A stretch of DNA of 64,000 bases from Dyadobacter koreensis (GTDB lineage: Bacteria > Bacteroidota > Bacteroidia > Cytophagales > Spirosomataceae). Shown here piece after piece: positions 32,021 through 42,487 of this stretch. Every line of letters begins with the position of its first letter. The first letter of the stretch is position 1. The notes below the pieces were generated by a model that saw only the letters and a list, made by a program, of their open reading frames with translations, did no database searches and was not told the origin of the DNA. The stretch is taken from positions 434,001 through 498,000 of the forward strand of contig NZ_FNXY01000001.1 of NCBI RefSeq assembly GCF_900108855.1, read 5' to 3'. The translations under genes were made by a program, and so were the position numbers.

Positions 32021-35000
32021 CTACCCCGCAGGCTGAGCGCTTATCTGTATTTTTCTTCCCATAGCATTAAACAACGTAAATGAAGGCATATTTACACCAG
32101 CTCCTGATATCAAAAAGCTACCGGTACTTGGGTTTGGATACGCATGAACTTGTTCTTCTGTTAGTCCGGTACGCACCGCAATGATGCTCGAACGCTCAAA
32201 TGTACCGTCCAAATCAATCTGTTTGAGTCGGTAATAATAAAGTTGTCCGCTTGAAGCATCCTTATCTTCAAAACTATAGCTGGTTTGTACCGAAGTCGTT
32301 AATTTACCCAAAACGGTTCCGATCTTTTCAAAATCCCTCCCGTTTCGGCTTTTTTCAATCTCGAATTTTTCGTTATTCTCCTCACTGGCTGTCGTCCAGC
32401 TCAAAAGAACTTTTGGCAGGGATTCAACACCATAAATGGCTTTACCCGTAAAGGATACCAAGCTAACAGGCAATGGTTTTGTCAAATCCAGACCGATCAG
32501 TACCGGATCATGATCCGAAGCACGGAACTGATCGGCAGCATAAAGACTGGCAATCTGGCCTGTCGATTTGAACTCGGTATTGTAATCAAGGACGCCTGGT
32601 TCATCGGAATTGATATGCCATTTGGCTGTTCCTGTAATTTGAGATGCAAGTGTAGCACTGGCTAGCGCATGATCCAGCGATCCGGTCTGTCCATCAAAAA
32701 CATAGGAATACGACGAGACAGGTAATTGATTGGCGTAACCTGCTGCTGCCAATATCCGGATTGGATCTTCCATGGCATAAGCGTTCAAATCTCCCAGAAT
32801 TAAATAATCAGTGTCACTTGTCTTGGTAGGCGCAGTGGCAAGCCACGCGGCTAGATCTGTTGCCTGCCGCGAACGGATTCCATTGGAAAGACTTTGTCCA
32901 TCTCCTGCGTCAGCATCTCCAGCGCCTGCGGCACTGGAGCCTTTGGATTTGAAATGGTTGACCACTACGGTAAAAACTTCGCTATTAGAGTTTTGGGAGA
33001 AAGTCTGTGCTAGCGGTCTACGTCCGACTGCATCAAAAGAAGCGCTCGTAGTAAGCGTCGCAGCAGGGCCAACAAGACTTACCTTGTCCGTTTTATAAAT
33101 AATCCCCACCGTGATCGCGTCAGTGGATAAAGTGAAACCAGTTACGGAAGGATCTGTATTTACAAATGCATACGTTCCACTGCCGGCAGGATCTGCATTA
33201 AGACCATTGACCAGATCTTGTATGGCAGTTACGGGAGTAGATCCGTTGTTTTGAATTTCCATAAGTCCGATTACATCGGCTTCTGTTCCGATCAATGCTC
33301 TGATAATTTTAGCCTTTTGTCTTGTAAATTCCTGAATATTATTGGCACCCCGAAAATCTTCTGACCCCGTATCCAGAGATGTGAAATAATTTAGAACGTT
33401 AGCACTTGCCACTTTCAACGTTGCTGTTGCAGCGGTGCGGAGCCCTGTGCCGCTTTCAACGGAAGGGGGTGTGAGCTGCCGTTCATTGGTTGGCAAGAAA
33501 TTTACTCCGGTAGCGCGCTGAATTCTGTAACCTTCTAAACGCTCATCGAGAATCCCCACAATATTTGTCACCTGGTCGCCTCCTCTTAAAGTATTTGAAG
33601 CACTCAGTGGATTGCCTGAACGGCCAAAAATAATCGGATCTGGATTTTGGCGGGTGCTACCATCGTCCAGAATTATCTTCCGTTTAGCTATTTCTGTCAG
33701 ATAATTCGCATAACCTGCGGTGCTCGGCAGGTTAAACTGAGTAAATTGATCGAGCCTTGCGTCTGTTCCAGGTTGGTTCGATGCACCCGTGGCAGATAGC
33801 AGAATCTGACCATAACGGCCCAGCTGAAAATATTCGGTTACAGCAAGGTTACCTGAGGAAGCACTTACATCGACAAGCATTCCCTCATAACGTTCAAGTT
33901 CTGAAATACTTGATACAGGTAGTTTCAAAGGTGTCACCGAAGGAAAAGTTGATGCACCCAGGTTTGTAAAATTTGTGAGTGATGAGATCTGAGTGGAACT
34001 GGTAGTAACGCCACTTGTGGTACTGACAAAATCTCTTACCGTCCCTGTTAAATTTACTTTATCTCCTTCCGCAGGGCTCACCGCGCCTGTCACATCGGTC
34101 GGTAGATTATACACAAAGATACCTTCCGAGGTCGCTGCATCTCCGTCAGAATCCGCATCCTCTTCCTGAACAAAAAAACCGTTCAGACCAGCTGCGCCTA
34201 GAAACGTTCTGGTAACAATTCCTTCAATCGTTTGCACTCCCGTAATAGCTGCCGCAGCACCGCTTCCCTGGATAGCGCTTATTTTTACAGGAACTCCAGG
34301 TGCTGGTACTGTACTAAAATTCCAAGTTGTCGTACCGGAAATTCCAGCGAAGGCATTAGCACTATTGTCTGCAAAACTTCCGGCATCGATATTTATATAA
34401 TAGGAAGTTCCGTTTTGTAGAACCAGGTTGGTAATCGTGGCGATGTTCGCTGAAATAGACACGTCTTCTGATTGCACACTGATTGTCTGCACGGTATTAG
34501 CAGCAACATCTGTAACGACAATATTGCCTGCTCCCTTAACAACATTTTCATTGAAAGTAATAATCAGATTAGCGTTCAAAGCTACATTTGAAGCATTATC
34601 TACTGGATTGTACGAGCTGATAACAGGCGGGGTTACATCGGGTCCTGAAACACCGGATGTAATTTCAATATCATCCAATGCGATACGATCCCTTGCACCT
34701 GTACTGGTCTGCCAGTATACCCATCTCAGCTGCACAGCTTCTGAAAGGTTTTCCAAGGTGGCAGGTAGTGTCAGGTTGAAAGACTGAACCGAACCAGTCG
34801 CACCGGAAGTGTACACATGAGAAGCATCACCCAGGTCAATAAACTCCCCGTTCGTACCGACACGATATTGTAGTCCCAAACCGTTTATGTTCACCTGATC
34901 ATAAATAGTCTGTGATTTCCAAGCCACTTTTATGTTCGTTTTACCCAAAGTACTAATGGCTACAACGACAGCGCCCGCAGGTTGCGCCCCTGATGCGATC

Positions 35001-35284
35001 AAACTAATCCCATTGTCACCTTCATCTCGCCAGCCTCCTGCATTGATGTTTGTTGCACGGTCAAGATCTGCCGCTGCAACTGACAACGTTCTGTTGCTTT
35101 GAATAGCACCAAATTTATGCACAGCCACTCCCGCTGGTAATCCAGCTCCTGTCAAAGACGTAAATGAGAATGGCAGGATTTGTGCAGGTGGATTCGTCTG
35201 TGCAAGAAGCGGTTTAACACTTAGCGCAGTAACAGTTGATAAGAGAAATGCAAAATTCCTCAGTTTTCGTAAATAGTGTTTCAT
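32021..35284 (-). CDS. ExeM/NucH-type extracellular endonuclease with truncated T9SS signal
   Basis: 1087 residues with signal peptide. The N-terminal half has jelly-roll/beta-type sequence and an Ig-like 'SbsA' domain (TPPVISSYNPVDNASNVALN). An OB-like domain follows (VQTIEGIVTRTFLGAAGLNG; YNLPTDVTG). The endonuclease/exonuclease/phosphatase domain has GLMEIQNNG, NHFKSKG, GDLNAYAMEDP and the catalytic ASDHDP. Such proteins cut extracellular DNA. The C-terminus begins a type A T9SS signal (AYPNPSTGSF) but stops after ISAQPAG, about half of the usual length. In the same frame beyond the TAG the sequence continues for 36 codons to a TAA at 31910 and contains GMYHLLLEHS and KTVNILVQ, the missing half of the signal. 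The stop therefore looks like a nonsense mutation, sequencing error or readthrough site. Confidence 0.9.
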   Translation of the reverse strand: MKHYLRKLRNFAFLLSTVTALSVKPLLAQTNPPAQILPFSFTSLTGAGLPAGVAVHKFGAIQSNRTLSVAAADLDRATNINAGGWRDEGDNGISLIASGAQPAGAVVVAISTLGKTNIKVAWKSQTIYDQVNINGLGLQYRVGTNGEFIDLGDASHVYTSGATGSVQSFNLTLPATLENLSEAVQLRWVYWQTSTGARDRIALDDIEITSGVSGPDVTPPVISSYNPVDNASNVALNANLIITFNENVVKGAGNIVVTDVAANTVQTISVQSEDVSISANIATITNLVLQNGTSYYINIDAGSFADNSANAFAGISGTTTWNFSTVPAPGVPVKISAIQGSGAAAAITGVQTIEGIVTRTFLGAAGLNGFFVQEEDADSDGDAATSEGIFVYNLPTDVTGAVSPAEGDKVNLTGTVRDFVSTTSGVTTSSTQISSLTNFTNLGASTFPSVTPLKLPVSSISELERYEGMLVDVSASSGNLAVTEYFQLGRYGQILLSATGASNQPGTDARLDQFTQFNLPSTAGYANYLTEIAKRKIILDDGSTRQNPDPIIFGRSGNPLSASNTLRGGDQVTNIVGILDERLEGYRIQRATGVNFLPTNERQLTPPSVESGTGLRTAATATLKVASANVLNYFTSLDTGSEDFRGANNIQEFTRQKAKIIRALIGTEADVIGLMEIQNNGSTPVTAIQDLVNGLNADPAGSGTYAFVNTDPSVTGFTLSTDAITVGIIYKTDKVSLVGPAATLTTSASFDAVGRRPLAQTFSQNSNSEVFTVVVNHFKSKGSSAAGAGDADAGDGQSLSNGIRSRQATDLAAWLATAPTKTSDTDYLILGDLNAYAMEDPIRILAAAGYANQLPVSSYSYVFDGQTGSLDHALASATLASQITGTAKWHINSDEPGVLDYNTEFKSTGQIASLYAADQFRASDHDPVLIGLDLTKPLPVSLVSFTGKAIYGVESLPKVLLSWTTASEENNEKFEIEKSRNGRDFEKIGTVLGKLTTSVQTSYSFEDKDASSGQLYYYRLKQIDLDGTFERSSIIAVRTGLTEEQVHAYPNPSTGSFLISGAGVNMPSFTLFNAMGRKIQISAQPAG

Positions 35285-35517
35285 CAGTTCGTTTCCTATT
35301 TTGCCGGTTTGTTAATTGGCAAAGATAGCCGATGGGTTCTGCGGCGGGGTTAAGCTAATGTGAAGATTCAGTCTATTGAATTTTTTTGTGGTGATGTATT
35401 AGCTGCTTTATTATCTATTTTTTTTATTTACCCGGTATACAAATTTTTGAAATAATTATGATTTATTTTGGCTATTTAAAAGATTACAGTTTTCAAGCTC
35501 AACGCAAATTCAACACT

Positions 35518-36072
35518 ATGTCTTACACTACAAATCCAACCAAAAATGAAATCCTTCAAAATTTGAAGGATACTATTACATTAAGCGAAAAGATTCAAAA
35601 AAAAACAGACTTGCTTGGGCCAAGATCTTTTAACGAAGAAGTCAAGTTATTTGCTAATCTTAAGATCGAACTATCAGAATATATAAAAAAGCTAAACGAT
35701 GTATTAAATAATGCTCGTATGGATGAAATCTTAATTGATACGAGCCAGAAAGATATAATTATTTATAATTTTCGAGACATGTCGGTCTACCTTTCTGTTG
35801 TACCTCAACATTATGAGGGAAGAAATTTTTCAGAACTGAAAATTGAGATATATAACGGACGGGTAAATTTCGCAACAAGAGGCAAAGGAAAATTTTCCTT
35901 ATCGATCTCATTCATGGCTTATTTATTCGGTGTAGATAATGACTTGAATTACTGCTGGACCTACAAATCCATGGGAGGAATAAATCACTTTAACAATACC
36001 GAAATTTTAAACAAAATATTTAAAACTTTAATAGATCTTTACAAAGTTGATGTGGAAAGACATCAAATGTAG
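35518..36072 (+). CDS. Hypothetical cytoplasmic protein
   Basis: 184 residues from the ATG at 35518. An ATG at 35458 would add 20 residues (MIYFGYLKDYSFQAQ...), which look less typical of a start. No signal peptide or membrane segment. The N-terminal third is helical (LQNLKDTITLSEKIQKKTDL; LKIELSEYIKKLNDVLNNAR), and the rest has mixed strands (IIIYNFRDMSVYLSVVPQHY). I recognise no family. The gene is AT-rich compared with the upstream genes, and it is followed by a large inverted repeat. It may be an accessory gene acquired separately. Confidence 0.6.
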   Translation: MSYTTNPTKNEILQNLKDTITLSEKIQKKTDLLGPRSFNEEVKLFANLKIELSEYIKKLNDVLNNARMDEILIDTSQKDIIIYNFRDMSVYLSVVPQHYEGRNFSELKIEIYNGRVNFATRGKGKFSLSISFMAYLFGVDNDLNYCWTYKSMGGINHFNNTEILNKIFKTLIDLYKVDVERHQM

Positions 36073-36122
36073 GCTTTATTGCCGCTCTATTTCCTTGTAA
36101 AGGTGATTTTTAATAAAATCTT

Positions 36123-36185
36123 CCAATAAGCATAGTAAAAGTAAACTTCTGAAGGATAGAAATTTACTTTTACTACACTTATTGG
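36123..36185. terminator. Large inverted repeat (likely bidirectional terminator) before gmd
   Basis: Arms 36123-36145 and 36163-36185 are complementary at 21 of 23 positions (CCAATAAG... and ...CTTATTGG, with AGTAAAAGTAAA inside), around a 17-base loop. It lies between two convergent genes. The size is larger than a normal terminator. A transcription stop for both genes is likely, and a small palindromic repeat element is an alternative. Confidence 0.6.
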
Positions 36186-36222
36186 CCAGAAGACATTTAA
36201 TCTAGTGCCTACTTTTTATTAC

Positions 36223-37365
36223 TTATTCAAAATAGTTCATCACCCCAAATCCTTCTTTAAGAAGCAGCTGATCTTTCTGAAATAAATGAAGGTCTGATTT
36301 TACCATATCCTCAATAAGCATATCCAGCGTGTGCTTTGGTTTCCAGCCTAGTTTGGCATCACACTTGGCTGGATTACCAATCAAAAGTTCTACTTCGGTT
36401 GGACGGTAGTATCTTGGATCTATTTTCAGTACTGGTGTGCCAATTTTCAAATGATCGCTCGATGCAATGCCCAGTTCTAAAAGACGAGCTGCATCAACTG
36501 ATGTAATTGTTCCTACCTCATTTTCTTCGCTGCCTGTGAAAGTAAGTTCCACCCCCAAGAATGCAAAGGTTTTTCGGATAAATTCACGTACCCGTGTGGT
36601 CACACCCGTTGCGATCACAAAGTCCTCTGACGTTTCCTGCTGCAGAATCAGATACATTGCTTCCACGTAATCTTTCGCATGTCCCCAGTCGCGCTGCGCA
36701 TCGATGTTTCCCATGTACAGACAGTCCTGAAGGCCTAAAACAATCTTGGCAGCAGCCCTTGTAATCTTTCGGGTTACAAACGTCTCGCCGCGAAGCGGCG
36801 ATTCGTGGTTGAAAAGGATTCCATTAGAAGCAAACATTCCGTACGCTTCACGATAATTGACCGTGATCCAGTAAGCGTAAAGCTTTGCTACTGCATAAGG
36901 AGAGCGTGGGTAAAAAGGCGTAGTTTCTGATTGCGGTACTGCCTGCACCAGACCGTAAAGTTCAGAGGTCGATGCCTGGTAGATCTTTGTTTTTTTTGTC
37001 AGTCCTAACAGTCTTACCGCTTCCAGTATACGCAGGGTTCCGATTCCATCGGCATTGGCTGTATATTCAGGCATTTCAAAACTAACCTGCACGTGGCTCA
37101 TCGCCGCCAGATTATAGATTTCATCCGGCTGTACTTCTTGGATGATACGGGTGAGGTTCATTGAATCAGTCAGATCTCCGTAATGAAGAATGAACTTGGC
37201 ATTGTCCACATGCGGATCTTCATACAAATGATCGATACGGTCGGTATTAAACAAAGAACTTCTGCGCTTGATACCGTGAACGGTGTATCCTTTGCTTAAA
37301 AGAAGTTCGCTGAGATAAGCGCCATCCTGTCCTGTTACGCCGGTAATAAGTGCTACTTTTGACAT
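36223..37365 (-). CDS. gmd: GDP-mannose 4,6-dehydratase
   Basis: 380 residues. The Rossmann motif [10 protein letters not shown] starts at about residue 9. The catalytic Tyr-Lys pair is [10 protein letters not shown], and the GMD-specific words [20 protein letters not shown] and [16 protein letters not shown] are present. The enzyme converts GDP-mannose into GDP-4-keto-6-deoxymannose, the first step to GDP-L-fucose (and other deoxyhexoses). It lies behind fcl and manC in one minus-strand group, so the group makes GDP-fucose from mannose-1-phosphate. Length is normal for the family. Confidence 0.96.
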   Translation of the reverse strand: MSKVALITGVTGQDGAYLSELLLSKGYTVHGIKRRSSLFNTDRIDHLYEDPHVDNAKFILHYGDLTDSMNLTRIIQEVQPDEIYNLAAMSHVQVSFEMPEYTANADGIGTLRILEAVRLLGLTKKTKIYQASTSELYGLVQAVPQSETTPFYPRSPYAVAKLYAYWITVNYREAYGMFASNGILFNHESPLRGETFVTRKITRAAAKIVLGLQDCLYMGNIDAQRDWGHAKDYVEAMYLILQQETSEDFVIATGVTTRVREFIRKTFAFLGVELTFTGSEENEVGTITSVDAARLLELGIASSDHLKIGTPVLKIDPRYYRPTEVELLIGNPAKCDAKLGWKPKHTLDMLIEDMVKSDLHLFQKDQLLLKEGFGVMNYFE

Positions 37366-37437
37366 GTGTTTGAGTTTTTAGCTTGGCCGTCGCTTGGATT
37401 AGCATTTGACGGAAAGCGTGGTAGATATGAGGTTTAA

Positions 37438-38379
37438 CTAAACTGTGTAAATTTCCTGATTTTTGAGAAAGTCCTGGTAAGCCAGCGCGATGCCTTCCGG
37501 CAGCTCGACGGTATGTTTCCAACCCAAACCGTGCAGTTTGGAAACGTCCATGAGTTTTCTTGGTGTTCCGTCAGGCTTAGTGGTATCCCATTTAATTTCC
37601 CCTTCAAAACCCGTTGTTTTGCCAACCAGCTCTGTAAGTTCTTTAATGGACAGATCTTCGCCCGTTCCGATATTAACCAGCTCGCGTCCATTGTAAGTTT
37701 CCATCAAAAACAGACAGGCTTCGGCCAGATCGTCAGCGAAAAGAAACTCACGCATCGGCGAACCTGTGCCCCAGGCCTGCACAAAAGGTTTGTTCTCTTC
37801 TTTGGCTTCATGAAACTTACGGATCAGCGCAGGAAGCACGTGTGATTTGTTCAGGTCATAGTTATCGCCATAACCATACAAATTCGTGGGCATAACGCTG
37901 ATGAAATTACTTCCGTACTGGTCGTGATAGGCTTCACAAAGTTTGATACCGGCAATTTTTGCAATCGCATAAGGTTCATTGGTCTCTTCAAGAAGTCCTG
38001 TCAGAAGATAATCCTCTCGCAGCGGCTGCGGGGCCATCTTCGGATAGATACACGAAGAGCCCAGGAACATCAGCTTTTTCACACTGTTCAAATGCGCAGA
38101 GTGGACCACATTGGCTTCCATCATCAAGTTGTCATACAAAAACTCGCCACGGTAAGTGTTGTTCGCCAGAATTCCGCCCACTTTGGCAGCGGCCAGAAAC
38201 ACATACTCCGGCTTCTCTTCAACAAAAAAATCAGCTACAGCCTGTTGGTTGCGAAGATCCAATTCGGAAGAAGTGCGGGTAACAATATTTTCAAAGCCCC
38301 TTCTCGCCAGCCCTCTGGCAATTGCTGAGCCCACCATGCCGCGGTGCCCGGCAATGTATATCTTTGAATTCTTTTCCAT
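37438..38379 (-). CDS. fcl: GDP-L-fucose synthase
   Basis: 313 residues. The NADP-binding motif [15 protein letters not shown] begins the protein. The active-site region is [20 protein letters not shown] and the catalytic pair is [28 protein letters not shown] is diagnostic for the family. The enzyme epimerises and reduces the Gmd product to GDP-L-fucose, the sugar donor for fucosylation of the exopolysaccharide. It is followed by gmd 72 bases downstream. Confidence 0.96.
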   Translation of the reverse strand: MEKNSKIYIAGHRGMVGSAIARGLARRGFENIVTRTSSELDLRNQQAVADFFVEEKPEYVFLAAAKVGGILANNTYRGEFLYDNLMMEANVVHSAHLNSVKKLMFLGSSCIYPKMAPQPLREDYLLTGLLEETNEPYAIAKIAGIKLCEAYHDQYGSNFISVMPTNLYGYGDNYDLNKSHVLPALIRKFHEAKEENKPFVQAWGTGSPMREFLFADDLAEACLFLMETYNGRELVNIGTGEDLSIKELTELVGKTTGFEGEIKWDTTKPDGTPRKLMDVSKLHGLGWKHTVELPEGIALAYQDFLKNQEIYTV

Positions 38380-38481
38380 TTAAACTTCGGCTTTTTGCCC
38401 GTAGTAAAATTTTAGGTGATAAGTTGAACGATTTAATGTCTGACTGCCGATCGTACGACGGACCGCGCCGGCAGCGGATGT

Positions 38482-39483
38482 CTACCTCACCAATGCAGGA
38501 ATCTCCTTTTCCAGCCGCTCGTAGATTTTCTTGACATCCTGGGAGTTACTTTTATCAAGAACAAGGATCGCATCCGGTGTTTCGACCAGCATCAGATTGC
38601 TTACACCTAAAAACTCTACGTGTTTGGTTGAACCAACTACGCAATTGTTTTGCTTGAAGCGGTGTACCTCTCCCTGCTGTTCCCAGTGCTCCCAGATCGA
38701 TTCGAACGAGCCCAGATCTGACCAGCCAAAGGTTGCCTGAACCACTTTGATCCTGGAAGACCTTTCCATTACCGCATAATCTACGCTGACCGAAGGAATC
38801 TGCATTGTCTCGGTTTCAGGAAGAAAAGCGCCATTACGAGCTTCCCAGGTATTCAGAGATGTCTCATAGATTTCCGGTTCAAATCCTTTTAGTTCCTCCA
38901 GATAAACGCCTGCCTGAAAACAGAACATACCGCTATTCCAAAGAAAATTCCCCTGCTCGATAAAAAGTTCTGCTGTCGAAAGATTAGGCTTTTCCCGGAA
39001 AGATATCACTTCATTTCCTTTATATTCTATGTAACCATAGCCTGTTTCAGGCTTGGATGGGATGATGCCGAACGTTACGACATAGCCTCTCTGCGCTAGC
39101 GAAACAGCTTCGTTGATTGCATTGGCATAAGCCTCCTCATTAGTAATAATATGGTCCGATGGAGTAACCAGAATTACATCGTCCGGATTTAGGTCAAACG
39201 CTGCAAAAGCGATGGCGGCAGCCGTATTTCTCGGCGCGGCTTCGATAATTTCTGAATACCTGTGCACACCTGCGCGAATGAGATCTGCCTGAGATAACAG
39301 GTAATTATCCTTGTTACCGACAACGACAGCACTATCAACAAAATCCTTGTTGCGTTCGGCTGTCAGCTGAAACAACGATTTGTCGCCAAACATCGGAATG
39401 TACTGTTTTGGCATCGATTTTCTGGATACCGGCCACAGCCGACTGCCCACTCCTCCTGATAAAATCACATGTAGAATTGCCAT
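38482..39483 (-). CDS. manC: Mannose-1-phosphate guanylyltransferase, copy 1
   Basis: 333 residues. The nucleotidyl-transferase signature ILSGGVGSRLWPVSRKSMPK is at the N-terminus. FREKPN and the region SGMFCFQAGVYLEEL are typical of the short, single-domain ManC/Cps guanylyltransferases. It makes GDP-mannose from mannose-1-phosphate and GTP, feeding Gmd (and, elsewhere, AlgD-like enzymes). A second copy with about 90% protein identity lies on the other strand at 48345-49346. The identity is almost complete in the middle (residues about 150-290), suggesting gene conversion. Confidence 0.95.
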   Translation of the reverse strand: MAILHVILSGGVGSRLWPVSRKSMPKQYIPMFGDKSLFQLTAERNKDFVDSAVVVGNKDNYLLSQADLIRAGVHRYSEIIEAAPRNTAAAIAFAAFDLNPDDVILVTPSDHIITNEEAYANAINEAVSLAQRGYVVTFGIIPSKPETGYGYIEYKGNEVISFREKPNLSTAELFIEQGNFLWNSGMFCFQAGVYLEELKGFEPEIYETSLNTWEARNGAFLPETETMQIPSVSVDYAVMERSSRIKVVQATFGWSDLGSFESIWEHWEQQGEVHRFKQNNCVVGSTKHVEFLGVSNLMLVETPDAILVLDKSNSQDVKKIYERLEKEIPALVR

Positions 39484-40342
39484 ACTTACTTGTTATGGTT
39501 GGGTTAAATTGATCTGTTGTTATAGTTACGCTTAATCTTATTACCACTCATATATTGGTCCATCAAAAGGATTAACTAAACGCCCCAAACTCACTCGTCA
39601 CTCACGAAAACGAAAGAATTTTTTTAAAGCAATTTTTACTATAATTCATATTTAGCCAATTATCGCTTAATCACTACCGCTCCTAACATTTTTAAAGATA
39701 AAATTAATTCTACAATAATATGGGGTTATTTAACTCGTGACTATTTTAATATACTGCCTTAACTGTCAGAAGTTTAAATATATTTTGTCAGTTTTCATAA
39801 TAAGTAATGACAATTTTATTATTCGGTAAACTTAAAATTTTAATAAAACTTAAACTATCTCTATCCATTAAAAGCCGGAATCTATCAGTTCATTGTAACA
39901 AAAAACAAATACCTGTATTACCGATGTTTCGATAAAAAACATGGTCTTAGATCCTAATAAAACGTTATTTTCGATATCCCGAAGTAGAATTAGCAAATCA
40001 CGAAAACTTAACGGGCTGGTATTGGAAGACTCGGCGAGACTCGAATATTCATTAATTTGTTTCACTTTGCTTATTGAGTCAACAGAAAAGAAATCTCGAA
40101 ATTGAAGAAATAAATATTAAAATAATTCAATTAAAAAATTTCTAGGTCTTGTGATTATGATGACAAGGAAGCTAAATAAAAAACAAAAAACTACGGTGTA
40201 AAATAAATATGTAGAAGCGCATTTATGTCAACAATTCAGATGTAACTATTTATTAAGCATAAGAATGTTTACTAGAAGGAAGTCGTAAACATTGGAGGTA
40301 AAAACGGCAGGGTATTAATCATTCCCTTTTAACGAATTAAAG
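39484..40342. other. Gene-poor AT-rich stretch between manC and the decayed CHU_C gene
   Basis: No intact gene is seen. A short minus-strand ORF (39868-40065) has a vague resemblance to the start of a Wzz-type chain-length protein (SFRDLLILLRDI) but is too weak to call. The right-hand part may be the 3' flank of the pseudogene. The promoter of manC copy 1 should be near 39490-39600. Confidence 0.4.
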
Positions 40343-42057
40343 TTACGCTTCTTTATAATCGAAAAGCTCCCGAATTTTAAATATGTTTTTAATCTTGTAC
40401 CGATAAGTGCCTGTATTTAAAAACTGACCATGATAAAAGCCAATCACAGTCGCTCCTGGCATCAGAAGCATTAAAATCCAATTTTCTAAGAACCCCTTCG
40501 CGCATCGGTCATATATAATCTTTCACGCACCAGGTTCACACAGGTAGTGCCGAAGATAAAATATACGTCATTATCATGATCGTAGATAAGTGAAAAAACC
40601 TCCGTTGTATAAATTGGACAAGGTTTGGCAGTAACCAACAACTTGCCTGTCCACCTTCAAACCTGATCTATTGCCTTCACCTGAAGAGTATGTTGCATAG
40701 TTTCGGATTGACTTCCCCTTGTCCGCGGACAAGTTGAACACATTAGGTTGCCAGGCGGCGACATTATATACTCGTAATTTCCCTTCAACTCAACTTCGCT
40801 AATTAAAGAAATGCTATCTCCATGCGTCATAAATAAATCCTCCATTAGAGCCAGATACATTTAATCGACTTTCCATTCGATTGTTACCAGACTATCACAG
40901 CCCGCTACCAAAGGTCTGGATCTGACATATGTTCCAGAATTTTATATAAGGTTTCCCCAACTGCAAAACTATCTCCATCATAGATTGTTAAACTCTGACT
41001 GAATTTTAGTCGTGGATTGACGGTACGTTTAAGGTAAACCTTGCTGCCCCATATTTAACCTCTGCTATTTTGCGGTGAAGATCCGAGACGTTTTAACGAG
41101 GTATCACTCACAAAAATACCCTCTCCTTTACAGAAAGAGGTTACTAGTGTCGTGTTGGTTTGGTGAAAGGCGATTTTTATAATCCATTCGCAGTACACGA
41201 GACTCGCTAAGACTTGCCAAAGGGCTCAATTTCACATAGTATTTATTACCGCAGCATGGTCATTACTTTAATCTGTTGGGTGGTTACTCCCGTGCTCCGG
41301 AGATATTTGCCAAAACCAGAAGGCGCGATCAATGTCATGAAACCACTTCTTCAGGACATTTAAATGTCAGTTTTACTTCGAATTTCCGACAATGGGCATC
41401 AAAATAGAATATCCGATATGCCTTCCTTTCTTACAAACATGGGCTATAACTTCTACTGTTATAGCTTATCCGACGTGGCCCCGAAATGCCATCGCTCCTG
41501 TAGCGCAGTTTCTAAACTAAAATTCATCCTGGCTTTGGAAGCCACCCACGGTGTTGGTAGCTTCCAGTTGAATATCTAATGCTACAAGCAATCGCATTAC
41601 CCCGCGCATCTTAAATATTTATATTAAACTTGGCCTATGGTAGGGAGCGTGATCATTGCTAGGACTTCCAGAATGATCGCAAACTTATACTGGAACAACG
41701 TGTTATGCGTCCCTTCAATAAAACTGGTCTTGGCTCCATCAAAATGTCCGCCCTGAGTTGTCTGCCCGAGATGAAGGGAATAATAACTTCTTGGGGCGAC
41801 AATAGGAAACTGTGCCATTGTAATCCTAGGAAAATATCCGTTAGTGAGTTTTGTTACCAAATGACCATTTGCGTATATCCCCGGAGTTGTATTTGTGTAC
41901 ACAATCGAAGCCACTACATTCTCAACTGTACCGGTTGGTAACACGCAACCCGAGATTGTTCACCTGCTCGAAACCTATGTTGCTACAATCCACAGTTTGT
42001 CCGAACAATGATACAGAAAGCAAAAAAAGAACCCACACCAGAAATAGAATTTTTCAC
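40343..42057 (-). pseudogene. Decayed gene for a T9SS/gliding-motility (CHU_C-type) surface protein
   Basis: Reading the minus strand in shifting frames gives recognisable pieces in the right order. A signal peptide (LFLVWVLFLLSVSLFGQ) ends in TVDCSNIGFEQ. A beta-rich segment (IVAPRSYYSLHLGQTTQGGH and TLFQYKFAIILE) is typical of large gliding-motility proteins. A 'GDSFAVGETLYK...GCDSLVTIEWKV' repeat of the GDSY/GCDS type follows, then GDSISLISEV with SPPGNLMCSTC. Next is the CHU_C region (CPIYTTEVF, YDHDNDVYFIFGTTCV, NLVRE) and finally TYRYKIKNIFKIRELFDYKE. At least five frame changes and several stops separate these pieces, and the start codon is lost. The intact gene would have been a long surface protein exported by T9SS with a type B signal. 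Small ORFs inside (such as 41624-41944 and 40657-40860) are fragments of it. Confidence 0.8.
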
Positions 42058-42487
42058 AGAAATACAAAGTAGGGAAACCAGATATATCGTGAATATATGG
42101 TATATACTTGCTTTCCGTGGCACTAGATCGGCTTATGGAACAATTTTTGGCTTTCTGCTAGGAAATTCCGAATTTTTAAATGGATTTATCAGCTTAACAA
42201 AAAAAATTCAATTCGATTTGTAAAATTCAAGCTACGTACCTGGAAAACTTTATTGACAACTCTGCTACAAAAATTGTATAGTGCACAAAATAAAAGGAAT
42301 ACTTCAATAGAAAATGATTATTTATGAAATTTGTATTATTATTGAATAATTCCAAGCAATATTCTGTGAACTATCATCTTTTTTACATTAAATTTGCTCT
42401 ACCCTTTAATACACAATATTCCTGAAATAAGTACCCGAACCGTGACCAACCATGGTAAAGCTTTTTTTGGGGCACTTAGTAAAATAT
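42058..42487. other. Intergenic region before the EPS operon
   Basis: No gene is supported. The box TAAATTTG at 42389-42396 fits the Bacteroidetes -7 consensus TAnnTTTG and lies about 90 bases before the PHP phosphatase start; no clear -33 TTTG box is seen at the right distance. The region is AT-rich. Confidence 0.4.

Noticed and set aside
39868..40065. Minus-strand ORF resembling the start of a Wzz-type protein (SFRDLLILLRDI)
   Set aside because: The match is a few residues only, there is no membrane segment of the right kind, and no continuation in other frames was found.
41364..41579. Plus-strand ORF of 71 codons
   Set aside because: It overlaps the decayed CHU_C gene on the opposite strand and has no motif of its own.
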